Shown: one piece after another, positions 7,537 to 14,706 of the stretch
How the letters are laid out: the number at the start of each line of letters is the position of its first letter
Numbering within the stretch: position 1 is the first letter of the stretch
Made by a program: the position numbers and the translations under genes
The notes under the pieces: model-generated
Told to the model about the DNA's origin: nothing
Databases searched by the model: none
What the model saw: only the letters and a program-made list of their open reading frames with translations
Assembly: GCF_000720175.1 (NCBI RefSeq)
Contig: NZ_JOIX01000088.1
Coordinates: forward strand, 1 to 38,963
Length of the DNA stretch: 38,963 nucleotides
Reading direction: 5' to 3'
From: Streptomyces sp. NRRL S-337
GTDB taxonomy: Bacteria > Actinomycetota > Actinomycetes > Streptomycetales > Streptomycetaceae

Positions 7537-8099
7537 GCCACCAACGCCGCATCCACCCGCTCCACGGCTGCGAAGATCTCCGACGACGCCCGGCGGATGA
7601 AGCACCCCACGACACTGTCCGCCCCATAACGGCCCACAATTTCCGCCACCCGCTCCTGGGCAGTCGTCGATTCCCCGTCGGGCGTTGTCGTCATGTCGCA
7701 ATAGACCAGCGCATCCACCAGCAGCGGCTCCTCCAACAACGGGAACTCCCCCTCCAGTGGCTCACGCAGCCCGCGCTCCTCGGCTTCCAGCAAGGCGAAC
7801 GAGTGGTTCGCCACCAACCGCACCAGCCGTTCATCGGCACCGTGCTCATCGCGGAGGAACCGGGCACCGTCGAGCGGATGGAACCCCGTCGCCGCCAGGC
7901 GAGGCGCGTAGCCCACATCGTGGAGCGCTGCGGCAGCCTCCAGCAGTTCGGCGTCGTCGCCGAGTATCCGCCCCAAATCGGCCGCGCGACGCGTAACCCC
8001 TATGGTGTGCGCCCACCGTCGAGGGAGCGCAGCACTCAGCTCCGCCTTCGCCATGAGCATCGCCCAGTTCACCAATGATCCGTCCATGGCTTGGGACAT
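7524..8099 (-). CDS. HD-domain phosphohydrolase
   Basis: This protein has about 191 residues from ATG 8099; ATG 8147 or 8087 are possible and no ribosome site decides. The HD metal site is clear: a first His in RWAHTIGV, then the His-Asp pair in AAALHDVGYAP, followed by TGFHPLDGARFL and a later ANHSFALLEAEERG. Such domains hydrolyse phosphomonoesters or nucleotides. With the adjacent HAD and Nudix proteins it forms a cluster of small-phosphate hydrolases, suggesting nucleotide housekeeping. Joint function is inferred. Confidence 0.8.
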   Translation of the reverse strand: MSQAMDGSLVNWAMLMAKAELSAALPRRWAHTIGVTRRAADLGRILGDDAELLEAAAALHDVGYAPRLAATGFHPLDGARFLRDEHGADERLVRLVANHSFALLEAEERGLREPLEGEFPLLEEPLLVDALVYCDMTTTPDGESTTAQERVAEIVGRYGADSVVGCFIRRASSEIFAAVERVDAALVAQPR

Positions 8100-8365
8100 G
8101 CCCAAGTGACGGTGTGGGCACTCCGGTGGTTTCTCCTGCCGCGTCATGAACGTCTTCTGTCTGCTGGCCACCGGACGCTTCACTTCGGCAATCCAGCTGG
8201 TGAACGATGCGCCAGCCGTCATACAGCCGGAGTTGGGCAACGCCAACGACGATCCCTTTCGAGCGGGGACCTGCCCGTCCGGTCGTGGCGACGCTCGGGC
8301 AGCAGTATGCGGGAACATCACCATTCTGGTTGTAGGAGCTCGACGGGACCGGTACGACGGTCACC

Positions 8366-8700
8366 ATGTACCGATGGTCGCCACTCAACGATCGACAGCT
8401 GGCCTTGCTCACCCGCATCGGAGAGGGAACGGATTACCTCTGAGAGCCCGGAACTCGCCATCACCGCCCGTGCCCTCAAGAGCCGGGGCCTCATCACCAT
8501 GCCCAAGCGTGGTGGGAAGTGGCAGGCAGCGATCACCGATGACGGTGGCTTCTACCTGGAACACGGCCACCACCCGGACCGGCCCGAGCCTGCCCCGCGC
8601 AAGCAACGACCGGTAGCCGCCGGGCTGAAGCCGGAGGTTGCGGCACCTGCCCGTCGGCGGGCGGCTCCCCCACCTGAGCCGAAGCCGGCACCAACGCGTA
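8366..8700 (+). pseudogene. 5' remnant of a Streptomyces hypothetical gene, frameshifted
   Basis: From ATG 8366 the frame reads MYRWSPLNDRQLALLTRIGE and stops at 8441-8443. The continuation (TSESPELAITARALKSRGLI, then MPKRGGKWQAAITDDGGFYLEHGHHPD in pieces) lies in another frame, so one base was gained, or two lost, near 8435. I recall conserved Streptomyces hypotheticals beginning this way, with a helical N-terminus then a Pro/Arg-rich linker. Here the sequence runs out near 8700, where an unrelated gene fragment on the other strand begins. It is non-functional as it stands. Confidence 0.55.
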
Positions 8701-8899
8701 CCGCGACGTCTTCCCAGCGCGCCACGAGGGAACTTGGGTTGACCCCGCCCTGCAGTCCCGCGTCATCACCTTCGAGAAACCGTACATGGAGCCATCCAGA
8801 CCTGCCGCTCCCACCTACCCGAACGATCTCAACACGGCGAACCGCGGCGCCCAGCTCCTTCGGCCTGGCTCGGTAGGCCCAGTTCTCACCCATCTCCAT
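8689..8899 (-). pseudogene. 5' remnant of a WAYR-type Streptomyces hypothetical gene
   Basis: From ATG 8899 on the minus strand the protein reads MEMGENWAYRARPKELG, then VEIVRVGG, WLHVRFLEGDD and SSLVARWEDVAV. This matches my memory of a Streptomyces hypothetical family that starts with VGDxWAYR and has a short SH3-like beta barrel (xVxVRF then WVPPARLKV). Recognisable sequence ends at about residue 69, near 8690, exactly where the opposite-strand remnant ends. The rest of the usual protein is missing. The family has no name that I know. Confidence 0.5.
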
Positions 8900-9087
8900 G
8901 TGCCTATTCAGCCCGGTCGGTTCCTCCCATCGCCTAGCCATTGCCAAAAGATCAGGAGATGGAAAGCAGCGCCCTCTGATGTCCCCAGCCAGGGTCGCCG
9001 CTCCGTCCCAGTTGGCCGAACGGTGCTCACGGTGGCAACCGTCCCAGCAGTCCAAGGGCGGACCCTTCTCCGGGGCCAGCTACGAGG

Positions 9088-9647
9088 TCAGCCCACCTGA
9101 AGCTCTGCGATGACCTGCTCCGCCATCTGGCGGGCGGGCTCCAACCGAGGGTCCTCCGGGTGTGCATCCGGTCCGAGGATTTTCGCGCACACGAACAGCG
9201 TCATCAGCTTGCCGTCCCGGCTCTCGAAGTCGCTACGCCACTCTGCCGTACTCGGTCGGCCAGCCCCGGGACGGCGAGGGAGTTGCCCCACAGTGATGCG
9301 GCATCCAGTCCTCGGGGAGCGTTGCCCCAGTCTTCCCAGTCGAAGAGACAGAACGTCGGCCCGGTCATGTTGGCCCAGTTCAGATCCGCATGGGCCGGCG
9401 CCCATCGCTCCACGACCGTGTCGAAGGATCCGGTGAAGGCGCTGCTGATGGCCTCGGTAATGCCGGCCTGGGTAATGGTGACGGTGTCCCGCGTGGCGAT
9501 GCGGAGGGTGCGCTGTTCAGCGAGGGCATCCGACGAGGAGTTCAGGGCCTGCCACCACTCGTCTGGCAGCTGCGGATCAACGCCAGCACGCTGTCTCCAC
9601 AGGTAGTCCGCTGCCCGTCCGGTGGTCTCAATTCTCGTTTTATTCAC
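9088..9647 (-). pseudogene. Truncated, frameshifted copy of the APH-fold kinase
   Basis: The minus strand from 9647 reads PDEWWQALN, then HADLNWANMTGP, FCLFDWEDWG and GLDAASLWGNSLAVP, closely matching the intact kinase at 1600-2457. Near 9240 the frame breaks: one base is missing after DRVR. The rest continues in another frame as DFESRDGKLMTLFVCAKIL and ends at the TGA at 9088. About 100 N-terminal residues of the intact protein have no counterpart. The catalytic loop survives, but the protein cannot be made whole. This is a decayed, inverted paralogue. Confidence 0.85.
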
Positions 9648-9679
9648 CCGGCGGCGCGAGCCAGTGGCACAGTGAGCTC

Positions 9680-11188
9680 ATGCAGCCGCCTGCCTGGGCG
9701 GGGACCGCGGATAACCCGTTATCCGCACCCGACGCCTTCGACGTCCCCGTATTCCTCCACCGCAGTTCTCCGCTGACCCCGGCGCCACGCCCCTCCCCCG
9801 CACAGGTGGCTTCGGCCCACCAGCCCTGGCCCAAGGGCGCTGGCATCCCTGTAGACGGCGCGTATCTGGTCGGGACGACGTGGCGTGCCCTCCTCGACGC
9901 CACGACCACCGTCGGACGGAACATCGGCCCTTGGATCGCTGCCACCCCCCGTCTCGCACGCCGCGAGATCATGGCCCGCCGGTACCCCCTCTCGGCCTAC
10001 CTCGTCCGCGCCGGGCGCGAGGTCGTGCCCAGCGTCGTCTACTCCCACGGAACTGAGAGTTCGACTCGTAGCGCCTTCGGCTACCACGTCGGCATGACGA
10101 TGGCCGAGTGGGCCTGCCGGCGGATGGGGCTCGGTCCCACCACGCACGCCGAGAGCGCGGTACCACAGGGGGCGGCACCCGGCTGGGCCAAGACGTCCAG
10201 CCTGCCGGACCTGTTCGGCACGCACCCGGCCACGTCCGAGCTCTGGCTGGTCGAGGCGAAAGGGAGCCGTCGGCTCGGCCTGCGTCCCCGGATCAAGGGA
10301 GCGAAGCAACTGGACATCGGCGCCCTTGTGCCCGTTACACACCAGAAGGTGCTGTGCGGCACCAGCTTGGAACGGCGTCTGTTCATGATGATCGATGTCG
10401 AGGGCCTACCGAAGACCGGCAACTCCGGTGGCGGCTCTGGTGGCGGCTCCGGGGGCGACTCTGGGGACAGCACTGGCGAAGAAGCGCTGGAGCAGGACGA
10501 TGAGGCGCTCCTGGAGCTCGCTCGGTCGCGCATGCTGACATATCTGGCGCTGACATCACTGCCCCGGGACGGGTTGCGCATCACAGCTGTCGGCAGGCCC
10601 GAGGAAGGATCGCCAGCGCGCGCAGACCTGATCCGACTACTGGAAAGCGACCGCGCGACGACCGAGCTGCGCCGCCACGTCCCTCCTGATGCCGGGGACG
10701 AGGCCGTTAGGCAACAGAACGGCCTGGACATGCTGACGGGACGACTGCCGGGAACGGATCTCATGCTCGGGATGTCACGGCGTCTGTACGGCGCGTGCCG
10801 TGCGCTGGCCTACGAGGAACGTCGCGTCGTCGCCCGGGTCCGGGATGAGCGGCCCAAATATCTGGAGGAACTGCCCCGCGAAGTTCAGCCCGCGGACGGT
10901 ACAGTCGCGCGGCTGCCCGAACGACAGCTGAGCGATCGCGCGTACGAGGAAAGGATCGCCGAGGTCCAGGAGTACCTGCGAGAAGTCCGAGAGGAACAGC
11001 GGGACGACCAGCTCCGGTCCGTACGAGACGGTTTCACGATGGGGGACCGTGGCTCCTGGATGCACCTCATCGATCTGGCTCCGCGCCTCGCACTCCCAAG
11101 GGAGGAGGGATTTCTGGAGGCGGCGACCGCAGACACCTACCTCGCGGTCGAGGAAGAGGCGCTCGACCTGGACGCCGAGGCCGAATAG
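9680..11188 (+). CDS. PD-(D/E)XK-like nuclease-fold protein, unknown function
   Basis: This is a 502-residue protein from ATG 9680. Residues 130-200 show a PD-(D/E)XK-type layout: a helix (YHVGMTMAEWACRRMG), then Asp177 in LPDLFG, then Glu192 and Lys194 in LWLVEAKGSRRLG. That is the metal-binding core of restriction-type nucleases. A Gly/Ser/Asp linker follows (about residues 255-275), then a long, charged, mostly helical region with coiled-coil character (RAYEERIAEVQEYLREV). I know no named family. It is the last gene before the tRNA fragment, a common place for defence or cargo genes. Nuclease activity is inferred from the motif only. Confidence 0.6.
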   Translation: MQPPAWAGTADNPLSAPDAFDVPVFLHRSSPLTPAPRPSPAQVASAHQPWPKGAGIPVDGAYLVGTTWRALLDATTTVGRNIGPWIAATPRLARREIMARRYPLSAYLVRAGREVVPSVVYSHGTESSTRSAFGYHVGMTMAEWACRRMGLGPTTHAESAVPQGAAPGWAKTSSLPDLFGTHPATSELWLVEAKGSRRLGLRPRIKGAKQLDIGALVPVTHQKVLCGTSLERRLFMMIDVEGLPKTGNSGGGSGGGSGGDSGDSTGEEALEQDDEALLELARSRMLTYLALTSLPRDGLRITAVGRPEEGSPARADLIRLLESDRATTELRRHVPPDAGDEAVRQQNGLDMLTGRLPGTDLMLGMSRRLYGACRALAYEERRVVARVRDERPKYLEELPREVQPADGTVARLPERQLSDRAYEERIAEVQEYLREVREEQRDDQLRSVRDGFTMGDRGSWMHLIDLAPRLALPREEGFLEAATADTYLAVEEEALDLDAEAE

Positions 11189-11405
11189 CGGCTGCTGGCC
11201 AAGACCGATTCGCCGCGGCAGCAAGGCCGAGGCATTCGGCGCTACCAGGGCTGATTCGACCAGCCAAACTTGGCCTACCGAATGAACCACGGTCTCAGTT
11301 CTGGTCTCATTCGGGCACGTCCGGCACCGTTCAGAGGCCATGCCCTCACCTGGCCCTTCGCAGGTCAGGACGTTCTCGAACCCCTCCGGACCCCCAGACG
11401 AACAT

Positions 11406-11460
11406 TTGGAAAGCGTGTTGGGGGCAACCCCTCACGAGTTCGAATCTCGTATCCTCCGCC
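11406..11460 (+). other. 3' fragment of tRNA-Ser(GGA): element attachment site
   Basis: The sequence runs from the anticodon loop (TTGGAAAGCG, anticodon GGA) through a long serine-type variable arm (TTGGGGGCAACCCCTC), the T-arm (GAGTTCGAATCTC) and the acceptor end (GTATCCTCCGCC). The matching 5' half (a GGAGGAT... start) is absent upstream. A 3' tRNA duplicate without its 5' half is the classic scar at the far end of an element integrated by a tyrosine recombinase. By orientation the element lies to the left and the intact tRNA beyond the window edge. No integrase gene is visible here. Confidence 0.8.
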
Positions 11461-11465
11461 TGATG

Positions 11466-11499
11466 GAAGGCCCCGACCGGTTCGCCGGTCGGGGCCTTC
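11466..11499 (+). terminator. Strong hairpin terminator after tRNA-Ser fragment
   Basis: GAAGGCCCCGACCGG (11466-11480), loop TTCG, then the perfect complement at 11485-11499 give a 15-bp stem with a stable tetraloop. It starts 5 bp after the tRNA fragment and is probably the original tRNA terminator left in place. Confidence 0.85.
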
Positions 11500-11619
11500 G
11501 TCGTTTGGGGGCGCTGATCATCTCGTGGCCCCATGGGCGACTCCGGGCGAATGCGGGAGATCCGGTCCGTTCGTACGAGGGTGCTCGCCCGGCATCCCGC
11601 ATGTTGCAGGAGAGCGTCG

Positions 11620-13080
11620 ATGCACAAGAACGTCCGCACCGCCCTGGCTGCGGTATCGGTCGCCGCGCTGGCCGGGGGCCTGCTGGTGGTCACCGCCGCG
11701 CCGTCGACGGCGGCCTCCGCCAAGTACGCGGATGACTTCAACGGTGACGGCTATCGCGATCTCGCGGTTTCCGCGCCGGGCGCAGTCGTCGGAGGTCACG
11801 ACCAGGCGGGAGCAGTGGTCATCACCTACGGCTCGTCCAGCGGCTTGCAGAGCGGCAGAACGCAGGTCGTCTCGCAGAGCTCCAGCGGGGTGCCCGGCGC
11901 GTCCGAAGAGGGAGACCGTTTCGGCGCAGCCACCGCGTTCGGCGATTTCAACAACGACGGTTACGCAGACCTCGCCGTCGGCGCTCCCGGCGAAGACACC
12001 ACCGCAGGCTCGGGCACCGGTGAGGACACCGGAGCGGTCACCGTGCTGTGGGGCAGCCGCACGGGACTGGCCGGCGGCACCGCTCTGGAGATACCGCCGC
12101 TTGACCATCCGAGAGGCTACGGCCAGGTTCTCACCAGTGGTGACTTCGATGGGGACGGCCTCCACGACGACATCGCGGTCGGCCTGTCCGGGGACAACTC
12201 TGTCTTCTTCTACCGGGGTGGAACCACCAAGAGCAGCACCCTCGGGGGACGAACGGGCTTCCCCGCCACGTCCCTGACCGAGGTCATCTCGCTGGCCGCA
12301 GGTGACGTCGACGCCGACGGTGTCGACGACCTCGTGGTCGGCGGCCACGACAGCGACAGCCGGGAGCTCTACAAGCAGTCCCTGTATCTCGGACGTGCCT
12401 CGTCCCGGCCGCAGTACGCGGGCGATGCGGGACACGGCGAGACAGCGGCAGTCGGAGATGTGGACGGCGACGGGTACGCCGACATCGCCACCGGCCACCC
12501 GTGGGATCAGCGGTCCTCGATGGCGGGCACGACTCCGGGGGGCAACGTTTCCCTCACCTACGGCTCGGCCGGCGGCCGTGACACCTCGCGCCCCACCGTG
12601 ACCATCACCCAGAACACCGAGGGAATCCCCGGCGCCTCGGAAACGAACGACAACTTCGGACACGCGGTGGCCCTCGACGACATCGACGGGGACGGCAGGG
12701 CGGACCTCGTCGTCGGCGCTCCCTACGAGTCGGTCGGCGCGGCGGAGTCCACGGGCTCCGTCACGGTGATCCCGGGTTCGGCCAGTGGTCTCGCCACCAC
12801 CTCGGCACACGCGTACGACCAGGGATCCGCCGGGATCCCGGGGGCGGCGGAGGGTGGTGACCATTTCGGGGAGGCCGTGGCACTGACGGACACCAACGGT
12901 GACGGCAGGGCGGACCTCGCCGTCGGCGCCTCCGGGGAGAACAACATGGATGGTGCCGTGTGGTCCCTCAAGGGACGTGCTTCCGGGCTGACCACGACCG
13001 GTGCGGTGAGCTTCGGCGCGGGAACGGTCGGTCTGTCGACGAGCGAGTGGCCGGAGTTCGGCGTCCGGATCACGGGGTGA
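11620..13080 (+). CDS. Secreted FG-GAP repeat (integrin-like beta-propeller) protein
   Basis: This 486-residue protein starts at ATG 11620, with AGGAG at 11608-11612. A Sec signal peptide is clear: MHKNVRTALAAVSVAALAGG, then a hydrophobic run ending near APSTAASA. The rest is about seven FG-GAP repeats, each with a calcium-binding loop (DFNGDGYRD, DFNNDGYAD, DFDGDGLHD, DVDADGVDD, DVDGDGYAD, DIDGDGRAD, DTNGDGRAD) and often a following VGAP. Seven such blades build a beta-propeller like the integrin alpha N-terminus. It is probably extracellular, with an unknown binding role. No enzymatic domain is fused. Confidence 0.9.
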   Translation: MHKNVRTALAAVSVAALAGGLLVVTAAPSTAASAKYADDFNGDGYRDLAVSAPGAVVGGHDQAGAVVITYGSSSGLQSGRTQVVSQSSSGVPGASEEGDRFGAATAFGDFNNDGYADLAVGAPGEDTTAGSGTGEDTGAVTVLWGSRTGLAGGTALEIPPLDHPRGYGQVLTSGDFDGDGLHDDIAVGLSGDNSVFFYRGGTTKSSTLGGRTGFPATSLTEVISLAAGDVDADGVDDLVVGGHDSDSRELYKQSLYLGRASSRPQYAGDAGHGETAAVGDVDGDGYADIATGHPWDQRSSMAGTTPGGNVSLTYGSAGGRDTSRPTVTITQNTEGIPGASETNDNFGHAVALDDIDGDGRADLVVGAPYESVGAAESTGSVTVIPGSASGLATTSAHAYDQGSAGIPGAAEGGDHFGEAVALTDTNGDGRADLAVGASGENNMDGAVWSLKGRASGLTTTGAVSFGAGTVGLSTSEWPEFGVRITG

Positions 13081-13086
13081 CGGCTG

Positions 13087-13368
13087 ATGGGTGCGCCACT
13101 GCCGGCAGGGTGGACTCTTGAGGCGATCCGCCACGTCTCCGGCGACCGGGAGGCCGTAGCGCTGGCCGTCGACCGCTCCGTCGAGTGGGTGGCCGGACCG
13201 GATGACCGTGAACGGATCCAGCCCGAGATCATCTTGGGGTTCCATGAACTGTGTCTGGTGAAGCCGGTCGACGACGAGGACTGGTACATGGGCAGTCTGA
13301 CCGACGAGGGCAGTGTCGACTGCTGGAGCGCCTACGGTGATCTCCACGAAGCGCTTCGGGGCCTGTAG
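13087..13368 (+). CDS. Hypothetical protein, 93 residues
   Basis: The ATG is 6 bp after the FG-GAP stop, so the two may be co-transcribed. The product is acidic with alternating strands and helices ([53 protein letters not shown]). There is no signal peptide or membrane segment. Composition and codon use match the neighbours, so I believe it is real, but I do not recognise the family. Confidence 0.55.
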   Translation: MGAPLPAGWTLEAIRHVSGDREAVALAVDRSVEWVAGPDDRERIQPEIILGFHELCLVKPVDDEDWYMGSLTDEGSVDCWSAYGDLHEALRGL

Positions 13369-13402
13369 GGCGACGGCACCCGCTGCACCCACCTTCCCCT
13401 TA

Positions 13403-13430
13403 TTGCACAGAGTTCGCAAATACGTAACCT
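13403..13430 (+). promoter_or_regulatory. Possible vegetative promoter for the tsaD-like gene
   Basis: TTGCAC (13403-13408) and TAACCT (13425-13430) are 16 bp apart, close to the housekeeping-sigma pattern TTGAC-N17-TANNNT. They lie in a locally AT-rich patch. The implied transcript start is about 90 nt before the gene's ATG. Confidence 0.4.
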
Positions 13431-13529
13431 TGGCAACTATTCTGGCCGCCGTCAATGGACCCGACCCGGCTCGTCGGCCTCCTCGTCGTTTCTCGTGTCC
13501 CGGGAGTGTCCCGGGAGGTGGAGGACCGT

Positions 13530-14620
13530 ATGTGTGCGGCACCCGTGGTGCTGGGGATCGAGTCGTCCTGCGACGAGACGGGCGCGGGCCTGGTGCGCGA
13601 GGGCCGGCTGCTCGGGCACGCCGTGGCGTCGAGCATGGACGAGCACGCGCGGTTCGGTGGGGTGGTGCCGGAGATCGCGGCGCGGGCCCATGTGCACGCC
13701 CTCGGGCCGGCCGTCCGGCGGGCGCTGGGCGAGGCGGGGCTGCGGATGGCGGACATCGGGGCGGTCGCGGTGACGACCGGGCCGGGGCTGTCGGGGGCGC
13801 TCCAGGTCGGGCTGGCCGGCGCGAAGGGGCTGGCGTACGCCCTCGGGGTGCCGCTGTACGGCGTGCACCACCTGGCCGGGCATGTTGCCGCCGACACCCT
13901 CGCCCACGGGCCGCTGCCCGACCCCTGCGTCGTACTGATCGTCTCCGGCGGCCACACCTCGCTGCTCCTCGTCCGCGATCTGGGCCGCGACCGCATCGTG
14001 CACCTCGGCGACACCCTGGACGACGCCGCCGGCGAGTGCTTCGACAAGGTCGCCCGGGTCTTCGGGCTGCCGTATCCCGGCGGGCCGGCCATCGACCGGG
14101 CAGCGCGCGTGGGGGATCCGTGCGCTGTCCCCTTCCCCGTCCGCTCACCGGACCGCACGACGATCCGTACGGCTTCTCCTTCTCGGGGCTGAAGACCGCC
14201 GCCGCGCGGTGGGCCGAGCGGCACCACGGTCGGGCGCTGCCGGTGGCGGACGGTGCCGCCTCGCTCCAGGAGGCGGTCGCCGACGTGCTGACCCGTAAGG
14301 CGGTGGCGGCCTGCACTGCCCACGGTGTCGGCACCCTTGTCGTGGTCGGCGGGGTTGCCGCCAATTCGCGGGTCCGGGCGCTGGCGGAGGAGCGGTGCGC
14401 GGCGGCCGGGATCGTTCTGCGCGTGCCGCCGCCGAGGCTGTGTACGGACAACGGCGCGATGATCGCCGCCGTCGGGGACCTGCTGGTCCGGGCGGGTGCC
14501 GAGCCCGCACCACTGGATGTCTCGGTCGATCCGTCGGCTCCCCTGGAGTACGCCGCGCTGCACCCGGTCGCCCGCACCGCCGCGGCGGTCGGCGCCACCG
14601 CGGCGGCCGGCGCACGTTGA
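13530..14620 (+). pseudogene. tsaD: TsaD-like tRNA threonylcarbamoyladenosine transferase gene, frameshifted
   Basis: ATG 13530 follows a GGAGG site. The first frame carries [21 protein letters not shown], the metal-binding HHLAGH and SGGHTSLL, and then [20 protein letters not shown]. At the C-run 14135-14138 one base is missing: the protein continues in another frame as [20 protein letters not shown] and on to VGGVAANS and [10 protein letters not shown], stopping at 14618-14620. Repaired, it would be about 363 residues, the normal TsaD length with all active-site motifs. TsaD transfers threonylcarbamoyl to A37 of ANN-decoding tRNAs. Here it stands alone, without tsaB/tsaE/rimI neighbours, so it is probably a second copy. 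A sequencing error in the C-run is possible. Confidence 0.85.
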
Positions 14621-14706
14621 CGGCGTAGCGCTGGTCCCGTCCCCACCCGCTGGTCCCGGCCCCGCGCGCTGCTCCCCTCCCCACGCGCCGGTCCCGCCCC
14701 CGCGCC

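Noticed and set aside
13455..13529. Earlier ATG for the tsaD-like gene at 13455
   Set aside because: The TsaD fold starts at once after ATG 13530, which has a GGAGG site; the extra 25 residues match nothing.
11518..14646. A 1042-residue minus-strand open frame across the FG-GAP and tsaD region
   Set aside because: It is a mirror of the high-GC codon pattern of the plus-strand genes. Its translation is Arg/Pro/Gly-rich with no motif, while the plus strand holds clear families.
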